A stretch of DNA of 64,000 nt, from contig NZ_CANMAO010000003.1 of the NCBI RefSeq assembly GCF_947495845.1, forward strand, positions 1 through 64,000, given 5' to 3'. The notes beneath the pieces were generated by a model. It saw nothing but the letters and a program-made list of their open reading frames with translations. It was not told the DNA's origin and made no database searches. The first letter of the stretch is position 1; each line of letters starts with the position of its first letter. Below, in pieces: positions 19,804 through 33,870 of this stretch. Source of the stretch: an uncultured Endozoicomonas sp. GTDB lineage: Bacteria > Pseudomonadota > Gammaproteobacteria > Pseudomonadales > Endozoicomonadaceae. The position numbers were made by a program, and so were the translations under genes.

Positions 19804-20329
19804 AATGCTGTAGCGAATTAAAAAAGAGATTATCAACCAAATAAGGGATTAAAGGCAAAGGTAAGAGAATGAACTTTCTCCTGGAATACTCGCTGCGCAT
19901 TCATATTGCTCCATTTTCTAACACCGCAGTAGGGCAACCTATTCTCGGTCAGCCTCCTAGCTCTGCCCCCATAAAGCAGGCGTAAACGTTAACTCTGGCA
20001 TGCCCATACTCAATATAAATGAATATTATCCCTAAACCATAAAATGTTAGCTAAGCTGCCGTACTGGTCAGTTAAAAGCGCCATAAGTACCCGGCCATAT
20101 GGAATCGAATATTTCTGGCTTGTTGATCAGGTTCTCTGCAAGGCGCAACGGCGGGAGCATAGCGAGCTATGTGACCAGAGTTGCAACGCAGTCAGAGGGG
20201 CTGATCAATGAGTCAGAAAATATGGTTGGGTACTTAAGGCTACGATCTCGTATTAACTGAACAGGGCGTAAGTATAGAAATTTCAAGACTGACTACCAGT
20301 AGGCTCATACACGTATCAGCGAGGAAATC
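19804..20329. other. Intergenic region ftsB-PP2C
   Basis: This 526-bp gap between divergent genes contains one full MITE family 2 copy (20084-20236). The rest is AT-rich with no gene seen. AGGAAATC just before 20330 is a good ribosome binding site for the PP2C gene. Confidence 0.7.
20084..20236. mobile_element. MITE family 2, copy A
   Basis: A palindromic element running from TAAGTACCCGGCCATATGGA to AAATATGGTTGGGTACTTA. Inner arms include TTGTTGATCAGGTTCTCTGC and CAGAGGGGCTGATCAATGAG, and the apex is AGCATAGCGAGCTATG. Non-coding. Related copies are at 23979-24140 (opposite orientation) and, interrupted, at 21863-22171. Confidence 0.85.
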
Positions 20330-21793
20330 ATGAACAAAACACTACCTTTGAACGGAATAAGTGCTTTCTCATACTCTTGGAATACCTATAAAGACACAAC
20401 TGCTCTAATGCGCCTGCCAATAGCAATTTGGGGTGGCGCTATGGGACTGCTTGGAAAATTCCAGGTTAGCGTAGATCAAGCCACTAAGTATCTTCAAACC
20501 CCTGACAACACAAACACTTTCTCCTACAAACCTCTTCTCGACGTTCATCCGCGCGAAGTTTATCGGCATAACATTAAAGAAAGAGGTGTAATGCTTATGC
20601 CTGATCCTCTTAATACTTTTCAGGGTGAGAGAACAATACTCTCCGAAAGTTACAGGCCGATAAATCGAAAAATAGCTGAGCTAAACCCAGAACTGAAAGT
20701 CAGTGCTAAAGAGGTTGAAAACTTGGAATACCGCATAGTGGCTGATGAAAAAAAAGTAATCCAAAAGCTTGCTAAAGCAAAAACAGCCGCTCTACAGGCC
20801 GGAACAACAGAAGCTATAGTACACTCGAATGATTACATACAAGGGGTGTTCAGAAACGACTCAATACACAACAAATTATTTAATGATCAACAGCAAAAAA
20901 ATGGAAGCATAAAAGTCATGGATTCATATAATTACTCTAATTTTCATGATGTCCATTTCGATACACTCAAAGAGACACCTGAAGTTGCAGTAGCGCACTG
21001 TATAGGAAACCGAAAAACGATGGAGGACAACCATATTGCAGAACTATTTTCGGCAACGGTTAATGGAAAGACTGAACAAATTCAGGTGACCGGTGTATTC
21101 GATGGTCATGGATCCCGCACATGGGCTAATTATGCACCGAAGTACATTGTACAGCGCTTAAAAGAAACATTCGAACTTATCAATAATCCTAAAACCCCTA
21201 CAGCAAACATCTGGAACGCCATTAAAATTGCTTTCGTGAATCTTGATCGAACGCTGGAAGAAGATTACCCAGACGATTACTCAGGAACAACAGCAAACAT
21301 TGCCATCAAAATAGGCAAAAAACTATGGATCGCCAACCTCGGCGATTCCAGAGCAATACTGGTAGGTTCGGGGGGGCCTCATGGCTCATACACCCAACTC
21401 AGCGAAGATGCTAAACCCACAATTGAAAAGTATGCGTCATCTGTGCTTAAACGGGGGGGATTTATTTCCAAAGCCAGTCAAAGCGACTACCAGAGAGTCA
21501 ACGGGGTATTAACAACTACAAAGTCGCTTGGCGACAACGATAAACGCCATGGCGGAACCGTCAGCGCACGACCTACAATAACTTGCTATGAAGAAGGCGA
21601 ATACAAGGACAAGGCACTCGTTCAGGTATGCGACGGTGTTACGGATGCAGGCATTAGCGAGTCTATCGGACACGCCGTCAACAATGATTTAACCAACGGC
21701 AACTCCCCGGCGGTGACTGCCGCAAGGCTGGTTAGTCGCTCAGTTGACGGCATGTCAACAGACAACATGACCGCAATGATTACACTACTGTAA
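20330..21793 (+). CDS. PP2C-type serine/threonine phosphatase
   Basis: A 487-aa protein whose C-terminal 270 residues form a PPM/PP2C domain of eukaryotic type. Metal-binding and structural motifs are all present: RKTMEDNH (Glu232, Asp233), VFDGHGSRTW (Asp258-Gly-His-Gly), YSGTTANIAI, IANLGDSRAILVG, VCDGVTDAGISE and a final STDNMTAMI (Asp478). It should therefore be an active Mg/Mn-dependent protein phosphatase. The first 220 residues match nothing I know and contain charged helical stretches. No classical signal peptide. It is on the opposite strand to the flanking ftsB and eno and bordered on both sides by MITE copies, suggesting acquisition. Role as a host-directed effector is inference; a bacterial signalling role is the alternative. 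Confidence 0.88.
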   Translation: MNKTLPLNGISAFSYSWNTYKDTTALMRLPIAIWGGAMGLLGKFQVSVDQATKYLQTPDNTNTFSYKPLLDVHPREVYRHNIKERGVMLMPDPLNTFQGERTILSESYRPINRKIAELNPELKVSAKEVENLEYRIVADEKKVIQKLAKAKTAALQAGTTEAIVHSNDYIQGVFRNDSIHNKLFNDQQQKNGSIKVMDSYNYSNFHDVHFDTLKETPEVAVAHCIGNRKTMEDNHIAELFSATVNGKTEQIQVTGVFDGHGSRTWANYAPKYIVQRLKETFELINNPKTPTANIWNAIKIAFVNLDRTLEEDYPDDYSGTTANIAIKIGKKLWIANLGDSRAILVGSGGPHGSYTQLSEDAKPTIEKYASSVLKRGGFISKASQSDYQRVNGVLTTTKSLGDNDKRHGGTVSARPTITCYEEGEYKDKALVQVCDGVTDAGISESIGHAVNNDLTNGNSPAVTAARLVSRSVDGMSTDNMTAMITLL

Positions 21794-21862
21794 ACAGCCT
21801 CTGGGTTAGGCCTTATAAGCACCCAAACAACAAGGGAGGCTGAACACCTCCCTAAAGCAGTT

Positions 21863-22171
21863 AACCACATGAAATCATATTTTCTGACTAAGTGTACATT
21901 CGCTCTCCTGCGTTACAGCTTTGGTCAAATAGCTACCACCCACAGGGCCGTAAAAGCTATGCTCTCTACGTTGTGCCTTGCAGGAATTGCCCTTAAATAA
22001 CTTAACCATTTTGAACTCAGTTTCCCTTCACCCTGAGCCTGTCGAAGGTTGCTGCCAACGGACTTCGACAAGCTCATTCCGAACAGAAGTCTATAAAATG
22101 TGACAGTTATTTCGTGACAATTCCATAGGCCCACTCTGCCAGAAATATTCGATTCCAAGTGGCCAACTACT
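21863..22171. mobile_element. MITE family 2, copy B, composite
   Basis: The left end AACCACATGAAATCATATTT and right end GATTCCAAGTGGCCAACTAC match the two ends of family 2. The inner part (TTTGGTCAAATAGCT ... AGCTATGCTCT) also matches, but the apex is enlarged by about 20 bp and the right arm has been split by REP-type and family 4 sequences. A nested, decayed copy. Confidence 0.7.
22026..22080. repeat. REP-like palindrome
   Basis: CCCTGAGCCTGTCGAAGG faces CTTCGACAAGCTCATTCCGA across about 15 bases. This arm pair resembles a palindrome widespread in proteobacterial intergenic regions. It is nested within the composite MITE family 2 copy. Confidence 0.6.
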
Positions 22172-22196
22172 TATCTTTTAACGCGCCAATCTATTA

Positions 22197-24167
<1,971 letters not shown>

Positions 24168-24905
24168 TTAAACCCAGGGGTTCTTACCTACCTTTGCAGC
24201 AACAGACGTATTTGATGCACGAAAGTTTTCATTATTTCTTTTGATAAGCTCGCCGGTTGGCACCACCCCCTCACTCACATCTTGAGCTCTTTTTTTATCA
24301 TCAGAAGCATTACTACCGATATATCCGGTGGCTTTGTCATTTTTTTTTGGACAACAACCACTTTCAATTATCGAGAGCTTATGAATGAACCCCTCTTTCA
24401 TTGTCACATTCAAAGGATTTAACTGCCCCACCGCCTTTTTCCCCTCACGAATATACTTGCACATTGTTTCCGAACACTTTTCCTCTTCATTCCGAACACT
24501 ACGATTATTCAGCTCCTGACTTCCGCGTCCCATATTCTTACTACTGTTATTTGAAGCATGCATAAGACTATTCATAAGAATTTCTGAAAGCGCTATAAAT
24601 CCTTCAAGCTCTTTGGTCATCTCAATCCTAGTAGCCTGCTCGGCATCTAAGCAACGTTGCGTATTTTCCAGCCTGCTTTGAAGCTCTTGAATCTCTCGAC
24701 CTTTAAGATCACAGGCATTCAACAATTTAACACTCTCATCAGGAACAGAGCTCACTAGCCCCTCCCCTGACGCACATGCATAAACAGAATGGCCACAAAA
24801 TTGACAAGCAATAGATTTATTTCTTTTACTGGAGCTATTACCGACTCCGCCCTCAATAGGGGCCAACGGAATAAAATTTAAACTGCGAGCAATAACACTA
24901 TCCAT
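24168..24905 (-). CDS. Unknown CxxC / coiled-coil protein
   Basis: A 245-aa protein I cannot assign. The N-terminal part has CQFCGHSVYAC, a possible small zinc site (CxxC plus a later Cys). Residues about 65-110 form a likely coiled coil (KGREIQELQSRLENTQRCLD, then EQATRIEMTKELEGF). The rest is Ser/Asn-rich and low in hydrophobic residues. No signal peptide or membrane helix. It is divergent from the USP-like peptidase with a 291-bp shared upstream region and is similarly AT-rich, so the two may have arrived together. Function unknown; a partner or second effector is only a guess. Confidence 0.6.
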   Translation of the reverse strand: MDSVIARSLNFIPLAPIEGGVGNSSSKRNKSIACQFCGHSVYACASGEGLVSSVPDESVKLLNACDLKGREIQELQSRLENTQRCLDAEQATRIEMTKELEGFIALSEILMNSLMHASNNSSKNMGRGSQELNNRSVRNEEEKCSETMCKYIREGKKAVGQLNPLNVTMKEGFIHKLSIIESGCCPKKNDKATGYIGSNASDDKKRAQDVSEGVVPTGELIKRNNENFRASNTSVAAKVGKNPWV

Positions 24906-25003
24906 AAATTTTCCTATATTCTATACATAAACTGTCCAAGGCGTATTACTCCAGCTTATAAATCGCAGTACCAAACACGGAAGTTGACTTGCCTGAGCAC
25001 CAT

Positions 25004-25028
25004 TAAAAAAACCCCAAAGTCGGGGTTT
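25004..25028 (-). terminator. Minus-direction hairpin with T-run
   Basis: On the minus strand, ACCCCGACTTTGGGGT is followed by seven T. It resembles a Rho-independent terminator but lies between two divergent genes, so it would stop transcription coming leftward from the USP-like gene region, not either annotated gene. Confidence 0.6.
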
Positions 25029-25196
25029 AACAATTGGAATAACTGGTCAATTAACTAATTACTTGTTTTATCTCCGAAGAAACGCTAAATACTTCTCAAG
25101 GAAATCCTGATCACAGATCACATATCTGAACTTAATGTTAGAACCTTTGTCTCATCCAATAGACGCATTTAATCTGATATAAACAGAGGTTTTCAT

Positions 25197-26960
25197 ATGT
25201 TAAACAAACTTAGTAAACACTCAATTCTGCAAGATATCATTGCGATGGAGCTAAACGCTCAAAAACATGAAAACGGCAATAAAAAAGCGGGGCTATTCAA
25301 GGGCAAAGTTATTGTTGGAGATCCTAATATTGACCCAACTTTTGCGACCTACGCACATGACCTCCAAGAATATTTTGATAAAGAATATTCTTTAGTTTAT
25401 GACACTAACTGCACAATCAACCAAAATATAATGACATTTATGCGTGAACAAAAGAAGACAAAAACACCCATTCAAAACCCTACTAATTTCACTACCTCAC
25501 CTATTGCTCAAGACTTATCCCTGGCCTATATGAAGGAAGCAAAAATCAATGAAATAATGGCGCACGCTTTATCTTTACCAGAGGAGGAAAAATCAGCATA
25601 CTCTCTTACCTACGAGGAATACAAAGCATTAGCTGATGCTAATCCTAAGCTTGTTTTATCCACTGAAATCAATCAACACAATGTCTGCTCCGCTTTAATA
25701 TTGTTCAAGTTAGAGCATGACAAACTGTCCTCTAAAACCTTTAGCTCAGAAAATAATAATCAGCCGACTGATGATTTGACATATGAGTCAGATGAAGACA
25801 GCCAGATTCAACGTTTGTTACCTACAGAGTTAATCCCCTTACCAAATCCAGTTGGACCTCAACTACCAAACCAGCAGCTTAAATGCTGGCTAAATTCTGC
25901 CTTTAATTTTCTTATGCTAAAACTTGAGACTCATTCTATACCTGAAATATTCGGATTAACCGCAGACACCCAAGCTCAAAGGCAAGCGCTTAACGAGCAC
26001 ATTTCAAAGTTAAACACCACTTTAAAGGGCTTTCAAAGCAACTATCGGGCAATAACAGAAGGAACAGTAAATGCATCATCATTAGAGTCCGATCAATTAA
26101 CCATTCTCAATGACTTTAAGAAAGCTACAGCTAATTGCCCCGAAAATCATGCATTGCAGACATTTTTCTCTTCCGAAAATTATGATAAGCAACAGGATGC
26201 ATCTGAATTTCTCAACCTTTTATTTGATTTACACAACATGAGACTGGCAGGAGAATTTTCACTATCAAGAACTGCCACACTTTCTACAGAATATCAGGGA
26301 ACCACCCTACAGAAACAAGCTGGAACCGCAAATCAGTTTGCTTTAGTACCAATAGAAATCCTCCATCAAACTTCCAATCAAACTAACAATTCAATCACCA
26401 TGAATGATTGTATTAATCAAAGCGGGAATACACAGGTTAATGTTAGATGGACTCCATCTGAGCACAGGCTTCATAATGACACTCTGAACCTTTCAGCGAC
26501 ACAGAATTATCAATGGAAAGGTCAGCTGGATAAATTAAAGTCCATTAGTTTCTCTCTGGGAGTTTTTGATTACGATATTGGTAAGCAGCAACGAGTCAAG
26601 CGGGATAAAATAGCACAAAAAATATTCAACCACGAAAATCCGACTATTCAATTCCCTGTCACAAATGACGTTGATGGTCGAATATATAACGTACATGGGC
26701 AATTAGTATCATTAATCTGTCATCAGGGGGAATCCCCTGATAGCGGTCATTACATCACCTTGTCATATGAAACCGATGGCAGTGTGATCGTCAGAGACGA
26801 TGAAGTTGTCTGCAAGCTATCGGATTATGTGACCTACAAACAGCGGCAACAAGGCTTTGAGCCATCAGATTGCATTAATTCAGTGTATGAGTTTCTAATA
26901 AACTTCGGGTTTGCACCTTACATAGCCGATTATAAGATCGTTGATAAAACCCCTGCTTGA
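25197..26960 (+). CDS. USP-like ubiquitin-specific cysteine peptidase (C19)
   Basis: A 587-aa protein with the layout of a eukaryotic ubiquitin-specific protease. The Cys box is PNQQLKCWLNSAFNFLML with candidate nucleophile Cys230, matching the CxxNS-x-FQ-L pattern of USPs. The His box is SPDSGHYITLSY with His518, followed by VIVRDDEVV with Asp534/Asp535 as the third catalytic residue. QQDASEFLNLLFDLH, between them, matches the conserved QQDAxEFL motif of USPs, a strong family marker. Residues 1-220 are unassigned and probably a targeting or recognition region. AGAGG lies shortly before the ATG. Bacteria lack ubiquitin, so the substrate is probably in a eukaryotic host (inference). It is AT-rich and stands between eno and the kdsA block. 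Confidence 0.87.
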   Translation: MLNKLSKHSILQDIIAMELNAQKHENGNKKAGLFKGKVIVGDPNIDPTFATYAHDLQEYFDKEYSLVYDTNCTINQNIMTFMREQKKTKTPIQNPTNFTTSPIAQDLSLAYMKEAKINEIMAHALSLPEEEKSAYSLTYEEYKALADANPKLVLSTEINQHNVCSALILFKLEHDKLSSKTFSSENNNQPTDDLTYESDEDSQIQRLLPTELIPLPNPVGPQLPNQQLKCWLNSAFNFLMLKLETHSIPEIFGLTADTQAQRQALNEHISKLNTTLKGFQSNYRAITEGTVNASSLESDQLTILNDFKKATANCPENHALQTFFSSENYDKQQDASEFLNLLFDLHNMRLAGEFSLSRTATLSTEYQGTTLQKQAGTANQFALVPIEILHQTSNQTNNSITMNDCINQSGNTQVNVRWTPSEHRLHNDTLNLSATQNYQWKGQLDKLKSISFSLGVFDYDIGKQQRVKRDKIAQKIFNHENPTIQFPVTNDVDGRIYNVHGQLVSLICHQGESPDSGHYITLSYETDGSVIVRDDEVVCKLSDYVTYKQRQQGFEPSDCINSVYEFLINFGFAPYIADYKIVDKTPA

Positions 26961-26970
26961 GCAGGGGTTT
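26946..26970. terminator. Terminator after the USP-like gene
   Basis: AAAACCCCTGC pairs with GCAGGGGTTT across TTGA, overlapping the TGA stop of the USP-like gene. It lies between convergent genes and may serve both directions. Confidence 0.85.
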
Positions 26971-27004
26971 GCTATTTACGCTGTTTCTATGACCCTATTT
27001 ACAC

Positions 27005-28528
27005 TCAGGCAAAGCCAACCAAGTGAGCACCCACCACCACAAAGCTGGCCAGCACAAACAGAAGCACCATAAAACGCCAGACAAACTTTGCCCAATCGCC
27101 CCAATCTATACGACAAACGCCCAGCGTTGCCATGAGTGAGGCGGAAGTGGGCACAATAAGATTGGTAAAACCATCGCCTAGCTGGAATGCCAGCACCGAC
27201 ACCTGTCGGGTAACACCGGCAATGTCCGACAACGGCGCCAACAATGGCATCGTCAGTACTGCCTGACCAGAGCCAGAGGTCACAAAGAAGTTAAACCCGG
27301 ATTGGAAGACATACATCAACCAGGCGGACGCAGCCCCCGGAAGACCACTGATCAAACCACCAGCACTGTTAAGAATACTATTCAGAACGCTGGCATCTCC
27401 CGTGTTACCACCGCCCAGCATCAGCAAAACGCCTTTGGCAAAACCCACTAATAGAGCAGGCGCCAACATGACGCCAGCGCCTTCTTTAAATGCACTGGCG
27501 ACGTCGTTCAATGTCATGTCGTTCAAACGAAAGGTAACCGCAATCAGCCCTGCCACCAAACCCATAGTGAAGAACTGGGAAGCGATTTCACCGATATACC
27601 AGGCATGAACAATCACACCCCATACCACCCACACCATCGTGGCAGCCACTGTCAGCAAAACCAGGGTGTCGCCCATGTTCCAGCGGGAATCCACAATGTT
27701 CAATACTTGATTGCGAAAGTAAGCATCTGAACGACGACTGTAAGATGACTCCGGATCTTTTTTGATCTTCGCTGCATATATCATCGTAAACAGGATGCCA
27801 ATCAGGGTAAAACCAAGCCACATCACCACACGGAACGTCATACCCGACAGCACTGGCACACCCGCAATCCCCTGGGCAATGGCGACGGAGAATGGGTTCA
27901 TCCACGACGTACCAAAACCAATTTGAGTCGCAACGTAGGTCACCATCACGGTGGTGATGCCGTCATAACCCAAACGCACCATCAACGGCACGATAATAAT
28001 TGCAAAGGCGACCGCCTCTTCCCCCATGCCAAACACAGCACCGCCCAGGGAAAACAGGAAAAACAGCACCGGAATAAACAGCGCTTCACTGCCTTTGGTT
28101 TTTTCAATCAATCGCAGAATGCCGTTATCAATAGTGCCAGTGCGCATCACTACGCCAAAAGCACCACCGATCACCAACATAAACATAATGACGCTGACTG
28201 CAGAACCTGAAGACAAACCTGCAAAAGCAAAGTTCATCAGCCCCGGCTCACTGCCAGTAGCAAACAGACCAACGGATTTGTAAATCTCTTTACCAGCGTC
28301 GTCAGTGGCATAGGCAAAGGAGTCTGGGTCAATCACAGTTCGGACTTTTTCGACACCGTCTACAACATAAGCAACCTGCTCGCTGGCAAAATTGCCAACA
28401 GGAATCAGGTAGGTCAGTAATGCAGCAAAAACGCCCACAAAGAAAATAAGAATCAGGGTGTCGGGCATCTGCCAGGATGTTGAACGGGGAACTTCTTGGG
28501 AAGGGTTCTGGGCAATTACTTCAGCCAT
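27005..28528 (-). CDS. YfcC-family membrane transporter
   Basis: A polytopic membrane protein of 507 residues with about 12 hydrophobic segments. It belongs to the YfcC family of the anaerobic C4-dicarboxylate/basic amino acid carrier group: the N-terminal PDTLILIFFVGVFAALLTYL, the FGMGEEAVAFAIIIVPLMVRLGYD segment with its Gly-Met-Gly-Glu-Glu, and the C-terminal SGSGQAVLTMPLLAPLSD are typical. Substrate is not determinable; amino acids, peptides or dicarboxylates are candidates. Start at 28528 (MAEVIAQN) is preferred to an ATG three codons earlier, on a weak GAGA site. It is flanked by the USP-like gene and the broken YdjM gene, in a gap between eno and kdsA that is usually empty. Confidence 0.85.
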   Translation of the reverse strand: MAEVIAQNPSQEVPRSTSWQMPDTLILIFFVGVFAALLTYLIPVGNFASEQVAYVVDGVEKVRTVIDPDSFAYATDDAGKEIYKSVGLFATGSEPGLMNFAFAGLSSGSAVSVIMFMLVIGGAFGVVMRTGTIDNGILRLIEKTKGSEALFIPVLFFLFSLGGAVFGMGEEAVAFAIIIVPLMVRLGYDGITTVMVTYVATQIGFGTSWMNPFSVAIAQGIAGVPVLSGMTFRVVMWLGFTLIGILFTMIYAAKIKKDPESSYSRRSDAYFRNQVLNIVDSRWNMGDTLVLLTVAATMVWVVWGVIVHAWYIGEIASQFFTMGLVAGLIAVTFRLNDMTLNDVASAFKEGAGVMLAPALLVGFAKGVLLMLGGGNTGDASVLNSILNSAGGLISGLPGAASAWLMYVFQSGFNFFVTSGSGQAVLTMPLLAPLSDIAGVTRQVSVLAFQLGDGFTNLIVPTSASLMATLGVCRIDWGDWAKFVWRFMVLLFVLASFVVVGAHLVGFA

Positions 28529-28690
28529 AAATCTCATCTATCGACGTCAATTATTTGCATAGAATTTCATATATGGCGAATAAATAATCAATAGGTATAA
28601 ATAACGCATCCTTTATTTCATTGACTCGACTCAAGGTTCAGGCATCATTCTCTAATGATTTGCTAATGACTTTCTAATAAAAGGTGTGAT

Positions 28691-29725
28691 GTGGATTCAA
28701 TCACTCAGGCAGCTCTTGGCGCCACCGTTGCTGCAGCATTTGCGGGTAAGCGATGCAATGGCAAAGTACTTCTGGCTGGCGCCCTGCTGGGAACACTCCC
28801 GGATCTGGATGTTCTGATCAATTATGGCGATGACATTAGCAACACCGTGAAACATCGGGGCTTCTCTCATTCGCTTTTTGTCCTGCCGATTTTCTCATTG
28901 TTTCTGGCATGGGTAATTCATTATTTCAAACCAATACAAGAATGGTCGTTCAATCGCCTCGGCCTGATGATAATGTCCGTTTTGGTCACCCACCCATTAT
29001 TGGATTACTTCACCACGTATGGAACTCAACTGACCTGGCCAATACCCGGTTACTATGCACTATCCAGCGTATTTATCATTGATCCGCTTTACACGCTGCC
29101 ATTATTGATCGGTGTTGGCTTTGGTTTGATAACACCGAAAAAAGCTGCAAAGAGCAGTGTTATCGCTCTGTTTATTTCAACCCTTTATCTCGGCTGGAGC
29201 CTGGTTGCCCAGCAGAAAATTCAGCAACGGGTAGACGACACTGTACAGACTCTTGCCTGACCAACAGAGAGCGTCTTTATCACACCTTCTCCTCTAAACA
29301 CACTGCTTTGGCGAGTAGTGGTATTGGATGGCGACAGTTACTGGGAAGGACTTGCTTCTTTGCTGGATAAGGATGCGGAAGTGCGTTTTATTCGCCAACC
29401 CCGCGGCCATTGGCCAATGAAGGAAACACCAGAACAACTCATCGATCTGCAAACCTTTTCTCAAAACTATCTCAGCTACCGGGAAGACAACGGTCAGTTA
29501 ATTGTTTCTGATCTTCGCATGGGAATGGCCGGCAACCTTGCCTTTCAGTTTGCTTTCGCAGAACGGAATCTGGAGGGGCAATGGCAACTTTATCAGACAC
29601 CCGTCCGCTATAAAGGCATCAGCCTGGAAGGCGACTACGGCAAGTTAATTGAGCGTCTGCTCGGCAATGCAAACATTGATGCCAATCTTGGCATCTGCGC
29701 TCAGTGCACAACCATCGCAAAGTAA
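28691..29725 (+). pseudogene. YdjM-type membrane-bound metal-dependent hydrolase, in-frame TGA
   Basis: The GTG start (AAAGGTGT upstream) opens MDSITQAALGATVAAAF, then GTLPDLDVLINYGDD and KHRGFSHSLFVLPI with the family Asp/His residues, and several membrane helices. A TGA at 29258-29260 stops the frame after 189 residues. The same frame continues without a shift: PTESVFITPSPLNTLLWRVV, then VLDGDSYWEGL and DLRMGMAGNLAFQFAFAERN, ending at 29725. Together these make the normal roughly 340-residue protein (DUF457/YdjM family). A single substitution, or a sequencing error, would explain the stop. Residues on both sides still look conserved, so the change is recent or false. Confidence 0.8.
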
Positions 29726-29738
29726 TAAAGACGGATAT

Positions 29739-29769
29739 AAAAAAGCCATGGCGGTAACCATGGCTTTTT
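29739..29769. terminator. Bidirectional terminator ydjM-like/kdsA
   Basis: AAAAAAGCCATGG pairs with CCATGGCTTTTT around CGGTAA between convergent genes, with A/T runs on both sides. Confidence 0.9.
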
Positions 29770-29792
29770 GGGACACAATTTCAACAAAATAC

Positions 29793-30674
<882 letters not shown>

Positions 30675-30683
30675 TCAGTGTTA

Positions 30684-32354
<1,671 letters not shown>

Positions 32355-32454
32355 TCAGCTCAAAAACCGCGGCTGAAAATAAAGTCTCAAGATGGGGGAT
32401 CAGGATACCAAAAGCTGCAGGAAACGTAAAACAGTTATGGTTTACCCATCAAGT

Positions 32455-33870
32455 TTAATCGGCGCCTGATAGAACCGTTGGCTCAAGCTTGAGTACACTG
32501 GCTCGACCAACAACGCCTTGGTAGCCCTCACAAACCCAAAAACCGGGAGCAGCCACCATTTGCTCGTCATTATAAATAAAAGGCAAATATTCTCTGAGCC
32601 AAGGTGGAACATGATACTCCTGAAGCCAGCGCTTTAAGGTTTTTCGCCCTGCGCGTCCGGCAATGGCTATTTTTGCATCTTTATCGATATGACGCCGCTG
32701 ACATAACAACAGAGGGATTTCTGGCAATTGAACCGGCAAACAATTCATCGTTACCCCATCACTCACCGTCAGACAATGATCACCTAAAGCCACTACCGAT
32801 GACGATTGCCAGTGCCAGATGAAAGGCTCAAAAGATGTGAGAGAGTAACGCTCATCAACCATAACGAGACAGTGTTGAAACCGGTAAATCCAGATATGCC
32901 GGTCAACTTTCAACCTGGGTTCACCATCAGCCCTGGCATTTATCACCTCATAAAAAATCTGACCCAACAGACGCCGTGAAGACAGTAAGATATTCTGCTG
33001 TTTCAACCAACCACGAACAATTCTATTTTGCACATCTTGTGTAAACGATTCGAGTCGCTTTAAATTCAGCAGGGGCTGATCGCCCAACAGCCATTCAGGA
33101 TGGTATTCAATACAGGTCTGCAACTGTCCTGTAGTATTACTTTGTTGTTCCAAACTCAGCACTGTCACTTCTTTTGCCAATTCGACAACTCGCTCAGAGG
33201 CTCCGGGCCAGCGAGTTTCAATGGCTGGGATCAATGACTGACGAAGAAAGTTGCGAGCAAAGTGTTCATCACTATTGCTGTCATCCTCTATATGCTGAAG
33301 GTTCTTATCCTTTGCATAAGATTCAATGGATAATCGGGGTATCGACAGCAAAGGTCGCAACAACGTTCCGGTACCGATAGGCCGCTGTTGTGGCATCCCC
33401 TGAAAACCATCCACACCGGTGCCACGAAATAAACGTTGCAGTATGGTTTCCGTTTGATCGTCCCGGTGATGCCCCTGCAACAAAACGCCACCGTCTTTCA
33501 CAGCATCCGTGAAAATACCATACCGTGCATCACGGGCAGCCTGTTCAATACCCTGCCCCTGGTTTTTTAACACGACGCTTTCCACAGTGAGAGGAACATT
33601 CCACTGCTGACATAAGCTGCGACAATGGTCAGCCCATTGATCAGCAAAAGTACTCAACCCATGATGAATATGCACAGCGTTAAGCGTCTTGATATGACCT
33701 TGATTCCGCAGCTGCACCATCAGGTGAAGCAACACCGTAGAATCAACACCGCCACTGAAAGCAACGGTGAAAGGCACAGATTGCAATGATATGTGAAGGC
33801 TGGTATTCAACCTTTCAAGAACCCACTCAGAGTTGAGTGGGTGACTGGATAAAGAAAGCTCTGTACTCAA
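32455..33870 (-). CDS. tilS: tRNA(Ile)-lysidine synthase TilS
   Basis: A 471-aa N-type ATP pyrophosphatase that converts C34 of the tRNA-Ile CAU anticodon to lysidine, so that it reads AUA. The P-loop [12 protein letters not shown] is at residues 40-51; [36 protein letters not shown] and the C-terminal substrate-binding domain ([20 protein letters not shown]) follow. The start codon appears to be TTG, overlapping the accA stop as TTGA. Downstream of accA as in E. coli and pseudomonads. Confidence 0.95.
   Translation of the reverse strand: MSTELSLSSHPLNSEWVLERLNTSLHISLQSVPFTVAFSGGVDSTVLLHLMVQLRNQGHIKTLNAVHIHHGLSTFADQWADHCRSLCQQWNVPLTVESVVLKNQGQGIEQAARDARYGIFTDAVKDGGVLLQGHHRDDQTETILQRLFRGTGVDGFQGMPQQRPIGTGTLLRPLLSIPRLSIESYAKDKNLQHIEDDSNSDEHFARNFLRQSLIPAIETRWPGASERVVELAKEVTVLSLEQQSNTTGQLQTCIEYHPEWLLGDQPLLNLKRLESFTQDVQNRIVRGWLKQQNILLSSRRLLGQIFYEVINARADGEPRLKVDRHIWIYRFQHCLVMVDERYSLTSFEPFIWHWQSSSVVALGDHCLTVSDGVTMNCLPVQLPEIPLLLCQRRHIDKDAKIAIAGRAGRKTLKRWLQEYHVPPWLREYLPFIYNDEQMVAAPGFWVCEGYQGVVGRASVLKLEPTVLSGAD

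Larger units (their letters stand above)
21794..22196. other. Repeat-filled gap PP2C-eno
   Basis: No gene is seen in these 403 bp between convergent genes. It holds a MITE family 2 copy interrupted by further repeats: an apex insert with ACCACCCACAGGGCCGTAAA near 21937-21957, a REP-like palindrome at about 22026-22080, and a family 4 end fragment (GTGACAGTTATTTCGTGACA) at about 22099-22118. Confidence 0.75.

Noticed and set aside
29258-29260. Selenocysteine at the in-frame TGA
   Set aside because: No hairpin of SECIS type was apparent after it and YdjM-type proteins are not known selenoproteins.
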